The notes under the pieces were generated by a model. It saw nothing but the letters and a program-made list of their open reading frames with translations, searched no databases and was not told the DNA's origin. Below, piece by piece: positions 42,114 to 52,069 of a stretch of DNA of 64,000 nucleotides. A program made the position numbers and the translations under genes. Positions within the stretch are counted from its first letter, which is position 1. Each line of letters opens with the position of its first letter. The DNA comes from Chlorobaculum limnaeum (lineage in GTDB: Bacteria; Bacteroidota; Chlorobiia; Chlorobiales; Chlorobiaceae). Where the stretch lies: positions 1,134,001 to 1,198,000 of the forward strand of contig NZ_CP017305.1 of NCBI RefSeq assembly GCF_001747405.1, given 5' to 3'.

Positions 42114-42593
42114 ATGGCTTCAAATGAAGAAAATCTGAAACGATCAGGCATTGTCCTGCCTGAATTACCCTCTCCAGCGGGACTTTATTTCCCCGGTATA
42201 CGTGCAGGTGATCTCATCTACACTTCTGGCCAATTGCCGCTGGTTGGAGGTAAACTGATCGAGCCGGGGGGAAAGGGGAGTATCAGCGAAACGAGAGAGC
42301 GGGAGGCGACAATTGCTGCCCGAACGGCTGCGCTGAATGCGATCGCAGTATTGCGTTCCGTTGCCGGAACCCTCGATGCCGTGGCGAATATCGTGAAGTT
42401 AACCGTCTATGTTTCGAGCGCCGATGGATTCACGAATCAGCACAAGGTGGCTGACGGGGCATCGGAAATTGTCGGCGAAATATTTGGTGAATCGGGCCGT
42501 CATGTAAGGAGTGCTGTGGGCGTGGCATCACTTCCAATTGATGCAAGTGTCGAGGTTGAAATGATCGCTTACTCTCCTGTAAATAGAACATAA
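42114..42593 (+). CDS. RidA/YjgF-family deaminase
   Basis: This 159-residue RidA-like protein resembles the YjgH/YabJ-like branch: FPGIRAGDLIYTSGQLPLVG, IAVLRSVAGTLDAVANIVKL and RSAVGVASLPIDASVEVEMI near the end. RidA proteins hydrolyse reactive enamine/imine intermediates such as 2-aminoacrylate, protecting PLP enzymes. The usual Arg for substrate carboxylate lies in GRHVRSAVG. A terminator follows. Length is above the 128 residues of classical RidA because of the N-terminus. Confidence 0.9.
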   Translation: MASNEENLKRSGIVLPELPSPAGLYFPGIRAGDLIYTSGQLPLVGGKLIEPGGKGSISETREREATIAARTAALNAIAVLRSVAGTLDAVANIVKLTVYVSSADGFTNQHKVADGASEIVGEIFGESGRHVRSAVGVASLPIDASVEVEMIAYSPVNRT

Positions 42594-43414
42594 GATATCT
42601 ACTGAATATCCAATAGATTGATTTAATAAAAGCGACTATGATTTATCGATCAGGTCGCTTTTATGTTTTATGGCAGCTGAATTATCTTTGTAAAATACTT
42701 TTTTACTTATATGTAGTAGATTATTATTTGATTTTACAAATACTTTAAACTTTTGTTATTATTTTGTGTTATAATTACTTAATAAGAAATTTGGTATAAT
42801 AAATATAAGTAATTAAAATAAAATAAATTAAATTAAATGAATTGAAAAATTTATTAATTTAATTAATGAAATTTAATAGATTTTGTTTTGATGATTAATG
42901 TGTTTTATTATGTGGTTGAGTTCATTTATAAATAATCAATATTTTAATAAAACAATATTGTGTATCGTTGTTTTTTTAAATGTGATAATAATTTGTTTTC
43001 GTGGTAAATTATTATGTATGAGTTCTTAATCTTTATGTTATTTTGTGATTTATATTTATGATAATGCTTCGAGTTATATTCTGTTATTTTGGTCTGTTAA
43101 TTATCAGATATGTTCTGTTCATTTGATGGAAAGACGGCACTTTATTCAGCTCATAGCATCAGTTATGATGGTTGTTGCTGCGAATTCCCGATCTCTTCAG
43201 TACAATTAAATGCGTCATGAGGAGCCGTAATTTTCATGGTCATCGATTTCTTCCGACTCGTCTGTATTGTCCATTCAGAATCAGGAGCTGTTTTTACGGT
43301 TCAGGATTTCATGAATTTTTTCCGCTGATTCGTTATCATATTGTTTGAAAGGGTTGCCGCGACTTTGATCAGTCCGCCCAGCTCGGATTCCACTTTTAAT
43401 CTGAAGCTTTCTCT
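42594..43414. other. Very AT-rich intergenic region, with a C-free tract
   Basis: This 821-bp gap has no supported gene. By my count 42721-42960 has 30 G+C in 240 bases, in a genome of high-GC genes, and no C on the plus strand in 42779-42922 (144 bases). A possible 27-residue frame at 43126-43209 (MERRHFIQLIASVMMVVAAN) may be a relic or micro-ORF. The 3' end should hold the promoter of the S41 protease gene. Confidence 0.8.
42627..42663 (+). terminator. Rho-independent terminator of the RidA gene
   Basis: TAAAAGCGAC (42627-42636) pairs with GTCGCTTTTA (42654-42663), loop of 17 bases, 34 bp after the stop. Confidence 0.8.
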
Positions 43415-45031
43415 ATGTCCCGTATATTCAGCGTCCTTCTCATGATTCTCGTCGGAGGATTCGGTTATTTTATCGGATGGCGGATGAACAGTGGGGCTGG
43501 GGGAAAAATGGCCGATACTTACAAGCTGATCAGGTCGTATTATGTTGATCCAGTCAATGCCGACAGTCTTCAAAGCGCGGGTGTTCGCGGCATGTTGCAG
43601 TCGCTGGATCCCCACTCTATCTATCTCGAACCCGAAAAAGCCGCGATCACCCAGTCCAACTTCAATGGCAACTTCGAGGGGATCGGTATCGAGTTCGATG
43701 TCGTGCGCGATACGCTTCTGGTAGTGACACCCCTCGCCGGGGGGCCAAGCGAGTCGGCTGGCATCATGCCCGGAGACCGGATCATTTCGATCGACTCGAA
43801 GAATGTCATCGGCATCAAGCCTTCGGCTGTTCTCGGCAAACTCAGGGGTGAGCGGGGTACCAGAGTCAGTCTCAAAGTATACCGTCCCCTGACCCGCCGG
43901 ACGATCGATTTTCTTGTGACTCGCGGAAAGATTTCGACATCAAGCATCGACGCGGCTTTTCTCGATGATGCACGCACCGGTTATATCCGCATCAGCCAGT
44001 TCGTCGAAACCACGGGCAGCGAGTTTCACAATGCCGTGCAGAAGCTGCGTAAAATGGGAATGCAGCGCCTCGTCATCGATGTGCGTGGCAATCCGGGCGG
44101 CTATCTCGATCAGGCTGTCGTCGTTGCCGATGAGCTGCTTCCCGCAGGCAAGCTTATTGTCTATACCAAAAGCCGTCATGGCGGCGATGACCAGATGAAG
44201 TATGTCTCGACCTCCGGCGGGATTTTCGAGAAGGGCGAGGTATGTCTTCTGGTTGACCGCGGCAGCGCTTCGGCGGCGGAAATCCTTGCCGGCGCGCTTC
44301 AGGATAATCGGCGCGCATTGCTCATCGGTGAGTTGAGTTTTGGCAAGGGGCTCGTCCAGCGTCAGTTCAAGCTGTCAGACGATTCGGTCGTCAGGCTCAC
44401 GGTTTCGCGATACTACACTCCGTCGGGTCGTCAGATACAGAGGGCTTATGACGAAGGCCTTCAGGGACGCGAGCGTTATTACAAGGAGATGTTTACCAGG
44501 AGTCTGCCCGGTAACTTCATGAAAAAGTATGGCGGTTTCATCTACAATGAGGGGCAGGATATTTCTGTCTACAGCACCGGCAGTTTGCTCAAAAACGCCT
44601 CTGCCGACAGCCTGCGCGCAGTGCTCGCCAAGGCGGGCGGCATCATGCCCGATTACTGGGTTTTCGGCAAGCCCACCTCCAATCTGTTCCAGGAGCTGTA
44701 TGCGAAAGGCGTGATCGAGGATATAGCGTTGAAGCTGATTGACGATCCTTCCGATCCTGTCCAGAGGTATCGGAGTTCGGCGACGTCGTATCTCGATGGA
44801 TATCGCGTGCCGGTGAACCTCGAAGCGCTCGTCAGACAAGAGTGCGCGAACGCTAAGGTGCAATTCGACCAGGCCGAGTTCAGCCGTGACCGGACCAGGA
44901 TCGCGCTGGCGCTCAAGGCGAGGATTGCCAGGCATCTGTTCGGAACTGAAGAGCAGATCAGGGTGTTAGTCCGTGAAGGCGATCCTGTCATGAGGGTCGC
45001 TCGCCATTTCATAGAAAAAAAGGCTTCATGA
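43415..45031 (+). CDS. S41-family carboxyl-terminal processing protease
   Basis: This 538-residue protein has an N-terminal membrane anchor (IFSVLLMILVGGFGYFIGW). A PDZ domain (about 88-165, FEGIGIEFDVVRDTLLVVTP) precedes the protease: GYIRISQFVETTGSEFHNAV, LVIDVRGNPGGYLDQAVVV, the catalytic Ser in RGSASAAEILAGALQD (about 285-300) and the Lys in GELSFGKGLVQRQF (about 307-320). It trims or degrades periplasmic proteins. The C-terminal 150 residues are extra relative to minimal CtpA. Exact substrates are unknown. Confidence 0.94.
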   Translation: MSRIFSVLLMILVGGFGYFIGWRMNSGAGGKMADTYKLIRSYYVDPVNADSLQSAGVRGMLQSLDPHSIYLEPEKAAITQSNFNGNFEGIGIEFDVVRDTLLVVTPLAGGPSESAGIMPGDRIISIDSKNVIGIKPSAVLGKLRGERGTRVSLKVYRPLTRRTIDFLVTRGKISTSSIDAAFLDDARTGYIRISQFVETTGSEFHNAVQKLRKMGMQRLVIDVRGNPGGYLDQAVVVADELLPAGKLIVYTKSRHGGDDQMKYVSTSGGIFEKGEVCLLVDRGSASAAEILAGALQDNRRALLIGELSFGKGLVQRQFKLSDDSVVRLTVSRYYTPSGRQIQRAYDEGLQGRERYYKEMFTRSLPGNFMKKYGGFIYNEGQDISVYSTGSLLKNASADSLRAVLAKAGGIMPDYWVFGKPTSNLFQELYAKGVIEDIALKLIDDPSDPVQRYRSSATSYLDGYRVPVNLEALVRQECANAKVQFDQAEFSRDRTRIALALKARIARHLFGTEEQIRVLVREGDPVMRVARHFIEKKAS

Positions 45032-45103
45032 GCTGCCAGGTAAAGGCATTTTTCCGGACGGCGGGGCGGCTCTTCACCATCTTTTCATACAACCACATTC
45101 GCT

Positions 45104-45763
45104 ATGTCATTACTTGAAAAAATCAACAGCAACACCTGCACGCTCAGGTTCAGAAACGACTGGCTGAAGATTTTCACCTGTCCGGTGCCTTCATCCGATT
45201 TTCTGTCGTTCGTCGGCGTTGCCACCATCGATGCGCCCCAGCACGCCGTGCTCAGTCTTCTGTACGACATCGAGTCGGCAACCGAGTGGGTGTGGAAAAC
45301 CAGGGAGATGCGCGTACTCCAGGAGCTTGCCGACGACAACGAAGGGCGGGTGGTCTATCAGGTCGTAAGCGCTCCGTGGCCGGTATCGGATCGAGATATC
45401 GTCACCCGCTCGACCGCCTATATCGATCCCGAGACATCGGAAGCTTTCGTCAATATTGAGAGTCTGCCCGATTTCATTCCGGAAACCAGCAATTGCGTGA
45501 GAGTGCGCAAGCTTGAGGGGGCCTGGAACATCCTGCCACTGTCGGAAAATTCGTGTCGCGTGGTCTTCAGGCTGCACATCGAACCTGCCGGAGAAATTCC
45601 CTCATGGCTTGCCAACATCGCGGTGATCGATACGCCGTATCACACCCTGAACAACATGCGCGACATGGTCAAGCGTGAAAAGTACAAAAATCCCGTTGGC
45701 GCGCCTTTGAAAGAATCGACGGAGGGCATCATCAGGAACTACAACGATTTCATCGCCGAGTAA
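45104..45763 (+). CDS. START-domain lipid-binding-like protein (first of twins)
   Basis: This 219-residue cytosolic protein consists of one START/SRPBCC domain: the helix-grip core [20 protein letters not shown], a charged [35 protein letters not shown] and the late helix [20 protein letters not shown]. It resembles its neighbour at 45806-46444 along the whole length, so the two arose by duplication. START proteins hold one lipid or hydrophobic ligand. The ligand is unknown. Confidence 0.85.
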   Translation: MSLLEKINSNTCTLRFRNDWLKIFTCPVPSSDFLSFVGVATIDAPQHAVLSLLYDIESATEWVWKTREMRVLQELADDNEGRVVYQVVSAPWPVSDRDIVTRSTAYIDPETSEAFVNIESLPDFIPETSNCVRVRKLEGAWNILPLSENSCRVVFRLHIEPAGEIPSWLANIAVIDTPYHTLNNMRDMVKREKYKNPVGAPLKESTEGIIRNYNDFIAE

Positions 45764-45805
45764 CCCGCAGGGTCTCGCCCAATCATTACCATAACCGCCA
45801 AGCCA

Positions 45806-46444
45806 ATGGATGTAGCAAGCGCCCTGGAGGGCAACTGGGAATTTCGGGTCGATCACAAGAACATCAAGATATTTTCGTCGAAGATCAGAGGTTCCCAGGT
45901 GCTGGGCTTCAAGGGCGAGACGGTGTTCGAGGCCCCTCTCAGAAAGCTGATCAGCCTGTTTCACGATTTCGGAAATTACGGTAAATGGGTGCATCAGCTT
46001 GCCGAAATGGAGGTGTTGCACGAGAGCGACGAACTCGACTATGTCGTCCGGCAGGTGCTCAACACCCCTTGGCCGCTTCCGAAAAGGGAGATGATCGTCC
46101 GCACCGCCCTGCACGCCTCCGGGGAGGGGGCGCTGGCCCTGACAATGACCGGCATTCCTGATTATGTTCCGTCGAGGCCTGATTTTCACCGCGTGCAGGA
46201 GGCAAAGGGCGTCTGGATATTGATGCCGGTGGAGAAGGGCAAGGTGCACGTGACCTTCGTGATGCATCTCGATCCCGGCAGTGACATTCCGCCCGCTCTC
46301 AGCAACGCGGCTTTGTTCGAGGTGCCGTTCTACTCCCTGCTCAAGATGAGGACGCTTGCGCAGGATCCTTCATACAACCCCGCATGGCCGTCGGTGGTGG
46401 ACAATCACATCACCATCAGCGAAGATGCGCCAGGCAGGCACTGA
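45806..46444 (+). CDS. START-domain lipid-binding-like protein (second of twins)
   Basis: This 212-residue START-domain protein is a paralogue of the preceding gene, 42 bp away: VFEAPLRKLISLFHDFGNYG, YVVRQVLNTPWPLPKREMIV and DIPPALSNAALFEVPFYSLL match the first copy's motifs. It lacks a signal peptide, so it probably acts in the cytosol or at the inner membrane face. The 3' end overlaps the convergent heptose kinase gene by 29 bp. The ligand is unknown. Confidence 0.85.
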   Translation: MDVASALEGNWEFRVDHKNIKIFSSKIRGSQVLGFKGETVFEAPLRKLISLFHDFGNYGKWVHQLAEMEVLHESDELDYVVRQVLNTPWPLPKREMIVRTALHASGEGALALTMTGIPDYVPSRPDFHRVQEAKGVWILMPVEKGKVHVTFVMHLDPGSDIPPALSNAALFEVPFYSLLKMRTLAQDPSYNPAWPSVVDNHITISEDAPGRH

Positions 46445-47399
46445 AGAGCTTGTCCTGCCTGACCGGCACCGCGCCGACCTCCTGGCACACCGTGTTGGCT
46501 GCGAGGTTGGCGATCCGGGTGCTCGTCACCAGGTCGAGGCCTGAGGCCAGGCCGAGCGCGAGCGTGCCGATCACCGTGTCACCCGCCCCGGAGACATCGG
46601 CCACGTCGAGCGACAGGGCCGGAATGTGGGTGAACATGCCGTCGTAGACGGTCATCCCTTTTTCGCTTCTCGTCACCACGAGACTCTCGACTTCGAGTCG
46701 TTCAAGGAGCATCAGGCACGCCAGTTCGACGTCGCGGTCGGTGTTGGCCACCGGAACGCCAAGCGAGGCAGCAAGCTCCGAAAGGTTGGGCTTGAAGACC
46801 GTGCTGCCACCATAAGAGAAAAATCCTTTGAGCTTGGGATCGACCAGTACCGGCGTGCCGCGCTCGCGGCAGATGGCGATCACCGACGCGATCAGCGACG
46901 GGGTGAGTACCCCCTTGTTATAATCTTCGAGCACCACCGCATCGACCGACCCCGCGATCTCCATGAACATGGCGAGCAGCCGCTTCTCCAGCTCCTTTTC
47001 CACCGGAGTGCGGCTTTCGTAGTCTACCCGCGTGATGTGGTGGTTCTGCGACAGGATTCGGGTTTTGCAGGTGGTTGGGCGTGAGCTGTCGGCCAAGAGC
47101 ATCGCTGGATTGAGGCCGTGCTCGCGCATCAGGCTCTCGAGGTTCTGGCGCTCCGAATCCTCTCCGGTGACGCCGATCAGGAGCGTCTCGGCTCCGAGCG
47201 CATGGGTGTTCACCGCTACGTTGGCCGCGCCGCCGAGACGGCTGCTCTCGCGGGTGACATCGACCACCGGCACCGGATATTCAGGAGAAATTCTCGATAC
47301 GTGGCCAAAGATATATTTGTCGATCATCACGTCGCCGATCACGGCGATCTTCTTTTCCTTGAATGATCTGAATATCTGTTCGATTGTTTCCGGGGGCAT
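46416..47399 (-). CDS. Heptose-7-phosphate kinase (RfaE domain I, PfkB family)
   Basis: This 327-residue kinase matches the first domain of HldE/RfaE, which phosphorylates D-glycero-manno-heptose 7-phosphate for LPS core. It shows IAVIGDVMIDKYIFGHVSRI, SRLGGAANVAVNTHALGAE (about 53-71), VVLEDYNKGVL, VLVDPKLKGF and the PfkB anion hole DVSGAGDTVIGTLAL (about 265-279). The adenylyltransferase domain is missing and should be encoded separately. The start is close to the divergent ffh promoter. Confidence 0.88.
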   Translation of the reverse strand: MPPETIEQIFRSFKEKKIAVIGDVMIDKYIFGHVSRISPEYPVPVVDVTRESSRLGGAANVAVNTHALGAETLLIGVTGEDSERQNLESLMREHGLNPAMLLADSSRPTTCKTRILSQNHHITRVDYESRTPVEKELEKRLLAMFMEIAGSVDAVVLEDYNKGVLTPSLIASVIAICRERGTPVLVDPKLKGFFSYGGSTVFKPNLSELAASLGVPVANTDRDVELACLMLLERLEVESLVVTRSEKGMTVYDGMFTHIPALSLDVADVSGAGDTVIGTLALGLASGLDLVTSTRIANLAANTVCQEVGAVPVRQDKLFSACLAHLR

Positions 47400-47535
47400 G
47401 AGCTGTGCTTTGAAAATTAGCTAACTAATATAATCGAAAATAGTTTGGTGATGGTTTCATTGTTTGGTTTTATTTTAGCAGAATATTTTTATATTTAAAG
47501 CTATCCATTTTTAGAATTTATGTGACAGGTTCAAC

Positions 47536-48885
47536 ATGTTCGACAATCTCAGTGACAAACTTGAGCTGACCTTCAGAAAACTCGCCGGTCAGGCGACGAT
47601 CAACGAGGTCAATATCGGTATCGCCATGCGCGACATCAAGCGTGCCCTCTTGAGCGCCGACGTCAACTACAAGGTCGCCAAGAAGCTGGTCGAGGATATT
47701 CGCGAGAAGTCCCTCGGCGAATCGGTCATCAAGAGCGTCTCGCCGGCCCAGATGATCGTCAAGATCGTCAACGACGAGCTGACCGAGATCATGGGTGGCG
47801 AGAACCAGCCGCTGAACCTGCCTCCCAAGAAAATCCCCGCCATCGTGATGGTCGCCGGTCTCCAGGGTTCCGGTAAAACCACCTTCTGCGCCAAGCTGGC
47901 CAAGCGCCTCAAAAAGAACGGCAAAAATCCGATCCTTGTCGCCGCCGACGTCTACCGTCCGGCAGCGGTCGAGCAGCTCAAGACGCTCGGCCAGCAGATC
48001 GACGTTCCCGTTTTCTCGGTCGAGGAGCAGGATGCGATGAAAGCCGCGCTTGGCGGTCTCGAAGCTGCCAGAAGTGGCGCCAAGGATGTGGTGATCGTCG
48101 ATACTGCCGGTCGCCTTCAGATCGACGAAGCGATGATGGCCGAGGCCGCAGCGCTCAAGAATCGTCTCAGCCCCGACGAGCTGCTTTTCGTGGTCGATTC
48201 GATGATGGGTCAGGAAGCGGTCAACACCGCCAAGGCCTTCAACGACCGTCTCGATTTCGATGGCGTGGTGCTTACCAAGCTCGATGGCGATGCTCGCGGT
48301 GGCGCGGCGCTCTCGATCCGTCAGGTGGTCGAGAAGCCGATCAAGTTCATGAGCGTTGGCGAGAAGGTCGATGATCTCGACGTGTTCTATCCCGACCGCA
48401 TGGCCCAGAGGATTCTCGGCATGGGCGACATCGTCAGCTTCGTCGAAAAGGCGCAGGAGACGCTTGACCTCGAAAAGACGATGGCGATGCAGTCGAAGCT
48501 CATGAAGAACGAGTTCGACCTCGACGACTTTTTCGACCAGCTCCAGCAGCTCAAGAAAATGGGGTCGATCCAGGGCCTCATCGAAATGGTGCCCGGTCTG
48601 AACAAGATGGTGCCGAAGCAGGATCTCGAAAACATCAACTTCAAACCCATCGAGGCGATGATCTCCTCGATGACCAGGGAAGAGCGTAAAAACCCGGAGG
48701 TCATCAATGGCAGCCGCCGTCAGCGCATCGCTCGCGGCAGCGGCACGAGGGTGCAGGAGGTCAACATGTTGCTCAAGCAGTTCGCCGAAATGAAAAAGAT
48801 GATGCGCTCGGTCAACCGCCTGGCCAAGTCCGGACGGAAGATCACCACGGAGAACCTGGCGCTCGACAAGTTTTTGAAACGATAA
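47536..48885 (+). CDS. ffh: Signal recognition particle protein Ffh
   Basis: This 449-residue GTPase targets nascent membrane proteins. It has an N-domain helical bundle (1-90), G-domain motifs [18 protein letters not shown] (about 107-124), [10 protein letters not shown] and [14 protein letters not shown], and a Met-rich M-domain (about 325-440) that binds 4.5S RNA. It heads the ffh-rpsP-rimM-trmD-rplS group seen in many bacteria. I found no 4.5S RNA gene near it. Confidence 0.98.
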   Translation: MFDNLSDKLELTFRKLAGQATINEVNIGIAMRDIKRALLSADVNYKVAKKLVEDIREKSLGESVIKSVSPAQMIVKIVNDELTEIMGGENQPLNLPPKKIPAIVMVAGLQGSGKTTFCAKLAKRLKKNGKNPILVAADVYRPAAVEQLKTLGQQIDVPVFSVEEQDAMKAALGGLEAARSGAKDVVIVDTAGRLQIDEAMMAEAAALKNRLSPDELLFVVDSMMGQEAVNTAKAFNDRLDFDGVVLTKLDGDARGGAALSIRQVVEKPIKFMSVGEKVDDLDVFYPDRMAQRILGMGDIVSFVEKAQETLDLEKTMAMQSKLMKNEFDLDDFFDQLQQLKKMGSIQGLIEMVPGLNKMVPKQDLENINFKPIEAMISSMTREERKNPEVINGSRRQRIARGSGTRVQEVNMLLKQFAEMKKMMRSVNRLAKSGRKITTENLALDKFLKR

Positions 48886-48925
48886 ATGAACAATGTCTCT
48901 TACAATAAATTAAACTCTTTACGCA

Positions 48926-49330
48926 TTGGTTAAGATCAGATTGAAAAGAGCCGGAAGGAAAAAGATGCCGTTCTACCAGATCGTTGCCGCCGACGGGCGC
49001 GCGCCGAGAGATGGCAAGTTTCTCGAAGCGGTCGGCCACTACAACCCGACCGCCAAGCCGCACACCGTGACCATCGAAAAAGATCGCGTGGCATACTGGC
49101 TGAACGTTGGCGCACAGCCAACCGATACCGTCCACAGCCTCATCCGTGGCACCGGTCTGCTTCACGAAATGAACCTGAAGCGCCGCGGTTTCAGCGAGAG
49201 CGATATTGCCGCCCAGATGGAAGCGTGGCAGCAGAAAGAGGCAGAGCGCCGTCAGAAGCGTCTCAACGCCAAGCTGCGCCGCCGTCAGGCCAAGAAAGCT
49301 GCCGAAGCCGCCGGTTCCGCCGAAGGCTGA
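48926..49330 (+). CDS. rpsP: 30S ribosomal protein S16
   Basis: This 134-residue protein starts with a TTG codon at 48926, chosen because [19 protein letters not shown] is the conserved S16 N-terminus. No strong Shine-Dalgarno sequence precedes it. The core (1-80) is normal, and the C-terminal extension (about 95-134) is a charged Lys/Arg/Ala helix ([20 protein letters not shown]) longer than in E. coli (82 residues), as in Bacteroidetes/Chlorobi. Confidence 0.96.
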   Translation: MVKIRLKRAGRKKMPFYQIVAADGRAPRDGKFLEAVGHYNPTAKPHTVTIEKDRVAYWLNVGAQPTDTVHSLIRGTGLLHEMNLKRRGFSESDIAAQMEAWQQKEAERRQKRLNAKLRRRQAKKAAEAAGSAEG

Positions 49331-49360
49331 GGATAAGGAATTCCGAACCGGCTGAACCGA

Positions 49361-49864
49361 GTGGAGCTGTTTCTGACAGGCATCGTCCTGAAGCCCAAAG
49401 GGCTGAAAGGCGAACTCAAGGTAAAGCCGGTTACCGACTTTCCGGAGAGCTTTCTGAAGCGCCGGGAGTATTACGTCGGCAAAACGCCGGAAGCGGCCGT
49501 GCTCCGCAAGGTGGTGTCGGCCAAACTTAACCAGGGTTTTGCCTGGATCGTGCTCGAAGGCGCCGGATCACGCGAGGCGGCCGAAGCTCTCGCGGGCTGT
49601 GGGCTCTACGTGACCGGGGATGCGCTCGAATCTCTGCCGGACGGACGCGCATACATCCACGACCTGATCGGTCTGGATGCGTTCGACGAAGCGGAGGGGC
49701 GTGTCGGCAAGATCAGCGATGTGTTGCAGATGCCTGCGCATGACGTGTACGAAGTCGATACAGGAAGCGGCAAGGTGCTGGTTCCGGCGGTGGAGGATTT
49801 TATCATTGAAACCGATCTCGAAAAAGGGATCGTGATGTTGCGCAGATTCAGGGAATTTATGTAA
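49361..49864 (+). CDS. rimM: Ribosome maturation factor RimM
   Basis: This 167-residue protein begins with GTG at 49361. The N-terminal beta-barrel ([20 protein letters not shown], about 6-25) and the C-terminal PRC barrel ([20 protein letters not shown], then [20 protein letters not shown]) are intact. It assists 30S head assembly near S19. It lies between rpsP and trmD as usual. Confidence 0.95.
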   Translation: MELFLTGIVLKPKGLKGELKVKPVTDFPESFLKRREYYVGKTPEAAVLRKVVSAKLNQGFAWIVLEGAGSREAAEALAGCGLYVTGDALESLPDGRAYIHDLIGLDAFDEAEGRVGKISDVLQMPAHDVYEVDTGSGKVLVPAVEDFIIETDLEKGIVMLRRFREFM

Positions 49865-49951
49865 CGTCACAGCGTCGCGGCTTCTTCGATGAAGTACCGG
49901 CGCGATGTTCTTGAAAGGATTGAAAGGCAACGACTCAGAGGTGTGGAAGCC

Positions 49952-50644
49952 ATGCGGATCGATATCATTTCCGTCATTCCGGATTTTTTTGCATCGACCC
50001 TCGAAAAGGGATTGCTCGGTATCGCAAGGCGGAAAGGTCTCGCGGAGATTCACGTGCACAACCTGCACGATTACGGATTGGGCAAGTACCAGCAGGTGGA
50101 CGATGCGCCGTTCGGAGGTGGCGCGGGAATGGTGATTCGTCCCGAGCCGGTTTTCGCGTGTATCGAGAAGTTGCTGGCTGAAAGGAGTTATGACGAGGTT
50201 ATCTTCATGACGCCGGACGGGCAGGTTTTCGACCAGAAGCGGGCGAACCGCCTCTCGCAAGTGCGGAATCTGATCATTCTCTGCGGCCACTACAAGGCCA
50301 TGGACGAACGGATTCGCCGGACGCTGGTCACCATGGAGCTTTCCGTCGGCGATGTGGTGCTTTCCGGAGGTGAAATTCCGGCGCTCATGGTCATGGACGC
50401 GGTCGTCAGGCTCATACCGGGCGTGCTCGGTGATGGCGAGTCGGCTCTGACCGATTCGTTCCAGAGCGATCTCCTCGACTGCGCATGGTTTACCCGTCCT
50501 GCGGAGTTCCGGGGAATGAAAGTGCCCGATGTGCTTCTTTCAGGCCATCATGAAAAAATCGAGCGCTGGCGGCAGGAGAATGCGCGGGAACGCACAATCG
50601 AGCGCAGGCCGGATATGCTCGGCAAAGAGAGTGAAGAAGAGTAA
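49952..50644 (+). CDS. trmD: tRNA (guanine-37-N1)-methyltransferase TrmD
   Basis: From the ATG at 49952 the enzyme has 230 residues; an upstream ATG at 49889 adds 21 residues that do not match the family. It shows [35 protein letters not shown] (about 55-69), the deep-knot SAM site [17 protein letters not shown] and [20 protein letters not shown]. It methylates G37 of tRNAs to prevent frameshifting. Confidence 0.96.
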   Translation: MRIDIISVIPDFFASTLEKGLLGIARRKGLAEIHVHNLHDYGLGKYQQVDDAPFGGGAGMVIRPEPVFACIEKLLAERSYDEVIFMTPDGQVFDQKRANRLSQVRNLIILCGHYKAMDERIRRTLVTMELSVGDVVLSGGEIPALMVMDAVVRLIPGVLGDGESALTDSFQSDLLDCAWFTRPAEFRGMKVPDVLLSGHHEKIERWRQENARERTIERRPDMLGKESEEE

Positions 50645-50671
50645 AGACAACATAAAGATAACAGTGTCATC

Positions 50672-51037
50672 ATGGATCAGTTAATTCAGTTGGTAGAAGC
50701 AACCCAGCAGAGGAGCGATATTCCCGAAGTTCGTCCCGGCGACACCGTCAGGATCCAGCTCAAGGTTATCGAGGGCGAGAAAGAGCGTCTTCAGGCTTAC
50801 GAGGGCGTCGTGATCGGCGACAAAGGCATGGGGGCTTCCAAGACCATCACCGTTCGCAAGATTTCGCATGGCGTTGGCGTCGAGAGGATTATTCCGGTCA
50901 ACTCGCCGAACGTCGAGAGCATCACGGTTGTCCGTAACGGTAAAGCAAGAAGGGCCAAGCTCTTCTACCTCCGCAAGCGTACCGGCAAGGCCGCGCTGAA
51001 GGTCAAGGAGCGCAAGAGCGCTTCCGCCCAGGCATAA
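50672..51037 (+). CDS. rplS: 50S ribosomal protein L19
   Basis: This 121-residue protein shows the L19 signature [20 protein letters not shown] (about 19-38), [34 protein letters not shown] and [13 protein letters not shown]. It sits at the 30S-50S interface. It closes the ffh-rpsP-rimM-trmD-rplS group, with a hairpin 24 bp after its stop. Confidence 0.97.
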   Translation: MDQLIQLVEATQQRSDIPEVRPGDTVRIQLKVIEGEKERLQAYEGVVIGDKGMGASKTITVRKISHGVGVERIIPVNSPNVESITVVRNGKARRAKLFYLRKRTGKAALKVKERKSASAQA

Positions 51038-51061
51038 TCAGCTTTTCCAGCTTTTACGCAG

Positions 51062-51104
51062 AGCAGCGCTACCTTGATCTGGCGGCGCTGCTTTGTTGGT
51101 TTTT
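51062..51104 (+). terminator. Terminator after rplS
   Basis: AGCAGCGC (51062-51069) pairs with GCGCTGCT (51085-51092), followed by TTGTTGGTTTTT. Confidence 0.75.
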
Positions 51105-51115
51105 GTGTGGCGGTG

Positions 51116-51130
51116 GTGGACGCTGTGGAC
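51116..51130 (+). repeat. GTGGACNNN tandem 9-mer, copy 3 (short)
   Basis: GTGGACGCTGTGGAC: two GTGGAC units with a 3-base spacer, between rplS and the glycosylase gene. Confidence 0.5.
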
Positions 51131-51189
51131 GAAGAGCGGAAGATGAAAAGCTGGGTGCGTTATTTTTCCCTTTCTGATTTTACCTTACC

Positions 51190-52014
51190 ATGAATACCGC
51201 TGTTGAGGCTTTTCAGTCGAAGATTTTCGATTTTTACGAAAAGAACAGGCGGAGCTTTCCCTGGCGCTCGACCACTGATCGCTATGCCGTGATGGTGAGC
51301 GAGGTGATGCTTCAGCAGACCCAGGCCGACCGGGTCGCGCCGCGCTTTCTGCGCTGGCTCGTGCGTTTTCCCGACGTCCGGTCGCTGGCCTCGGCTTCGC
51401 TGCGCGAGGTGCTCGAAGAGTGGAGCGGCCTCGGCTACAACGGGCGTGGCCAGCGCCTGCACCGCGCGGCGGCGATGATCGTTGAAAAGCACGGCGGTGA
51501 GGTGCCATCGGAACCGTCCCGTCTCATCGAGCTTCCGGGCATCGGAGCCTACACGAGCCGCTCGATTCCCGTCTTTGCCGATAACCTCGACATCGCCGCC
51601 GTCGATACCAACATCCGGCGCGTGCTCATCCATGAACTCAACCTTTCCGAATCGATCTCCCCGAAAGCGCTGCTCGACGTGGCTCACGAGGTGCTTCCGA
51701 AAGGTCGAAGCCGCGACTGGCATAACGCGCTGATGGATTACGGCGCGATGGAGCTGACCGGCAGAAAAACCGGCATCGTGCCGCTGACGCGCCAGTCCAG
51801 CTTCAAAGGTTCGCGGCGCTGGTATCGCGGAGCGCTGCTTCGCGAGTTGCTCACGAGCGGCGAGCTTTCGCGCGAGTCGGTCGAGGAGCGATATGCCGAT
51901 TGCCCGCACGGCATCGGCTCGATTGTCGATTCGCTTGTCATGGAGGCGATGATCGAGGAGTACGGCGACAACCGTATGCTCCGGATTGCCGGAGAGTCGG
52001 GGAGAGGTGGGTGA
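51190..52014 (+). CDS. MutY-like adenine glycosylase lacking the Fe-S cluster
   Basis: This 274-residue HhH-GPD glycosylase has the MutY catalytic Glu in SEVMLQQTQ (E38), the hairpin LPGIGAYT (115-122) and the Asp in VDTNIRRVL (D139), so it should remove A from A:oxoG pairs. After [13 protein letters not shown], where MutY has four Cys for a [4Fe-4S] cluster, there is no Cys; the whole protein has a single one (C238). The C-terminal NUDIX-like domain (E. coli 350 residues) is also missing, replaced by about 70 residues ([20 protein letters not shown]). It follows rplS after a terminator. Specificity is inferred. Confidence 0.87.
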   Translation: MNTAVEAFQSKIFDFYEKNRRSFPWRSTTDRYAVMVSEVMLQQTQADRVAPRFLRWLVRFPDVRSLASASLREVLEEWSGLGYNGRGQRLHRAAAMIVEKHGGEVPSEPSRLIELPGIGAYTSRSIPVFADNLDIAAVDTNIRRVLIHELNLSESISPKALLDVAHEVLPKGRSRDWHNALMDYGAMELTGRKTGIVPLTRQSSFKGSRRWYRGALLRELLTSGELSRESVEERYADCPHGIGSIVDSLVMEAMIEEYGDNRMLRIAGESGRGG

Positions 52015-52069
52015 GCGAAGCTGTTCCTGGATGGCGTCCCGGAACAGTTTCGCTCGCCGTCCGGTGAAC

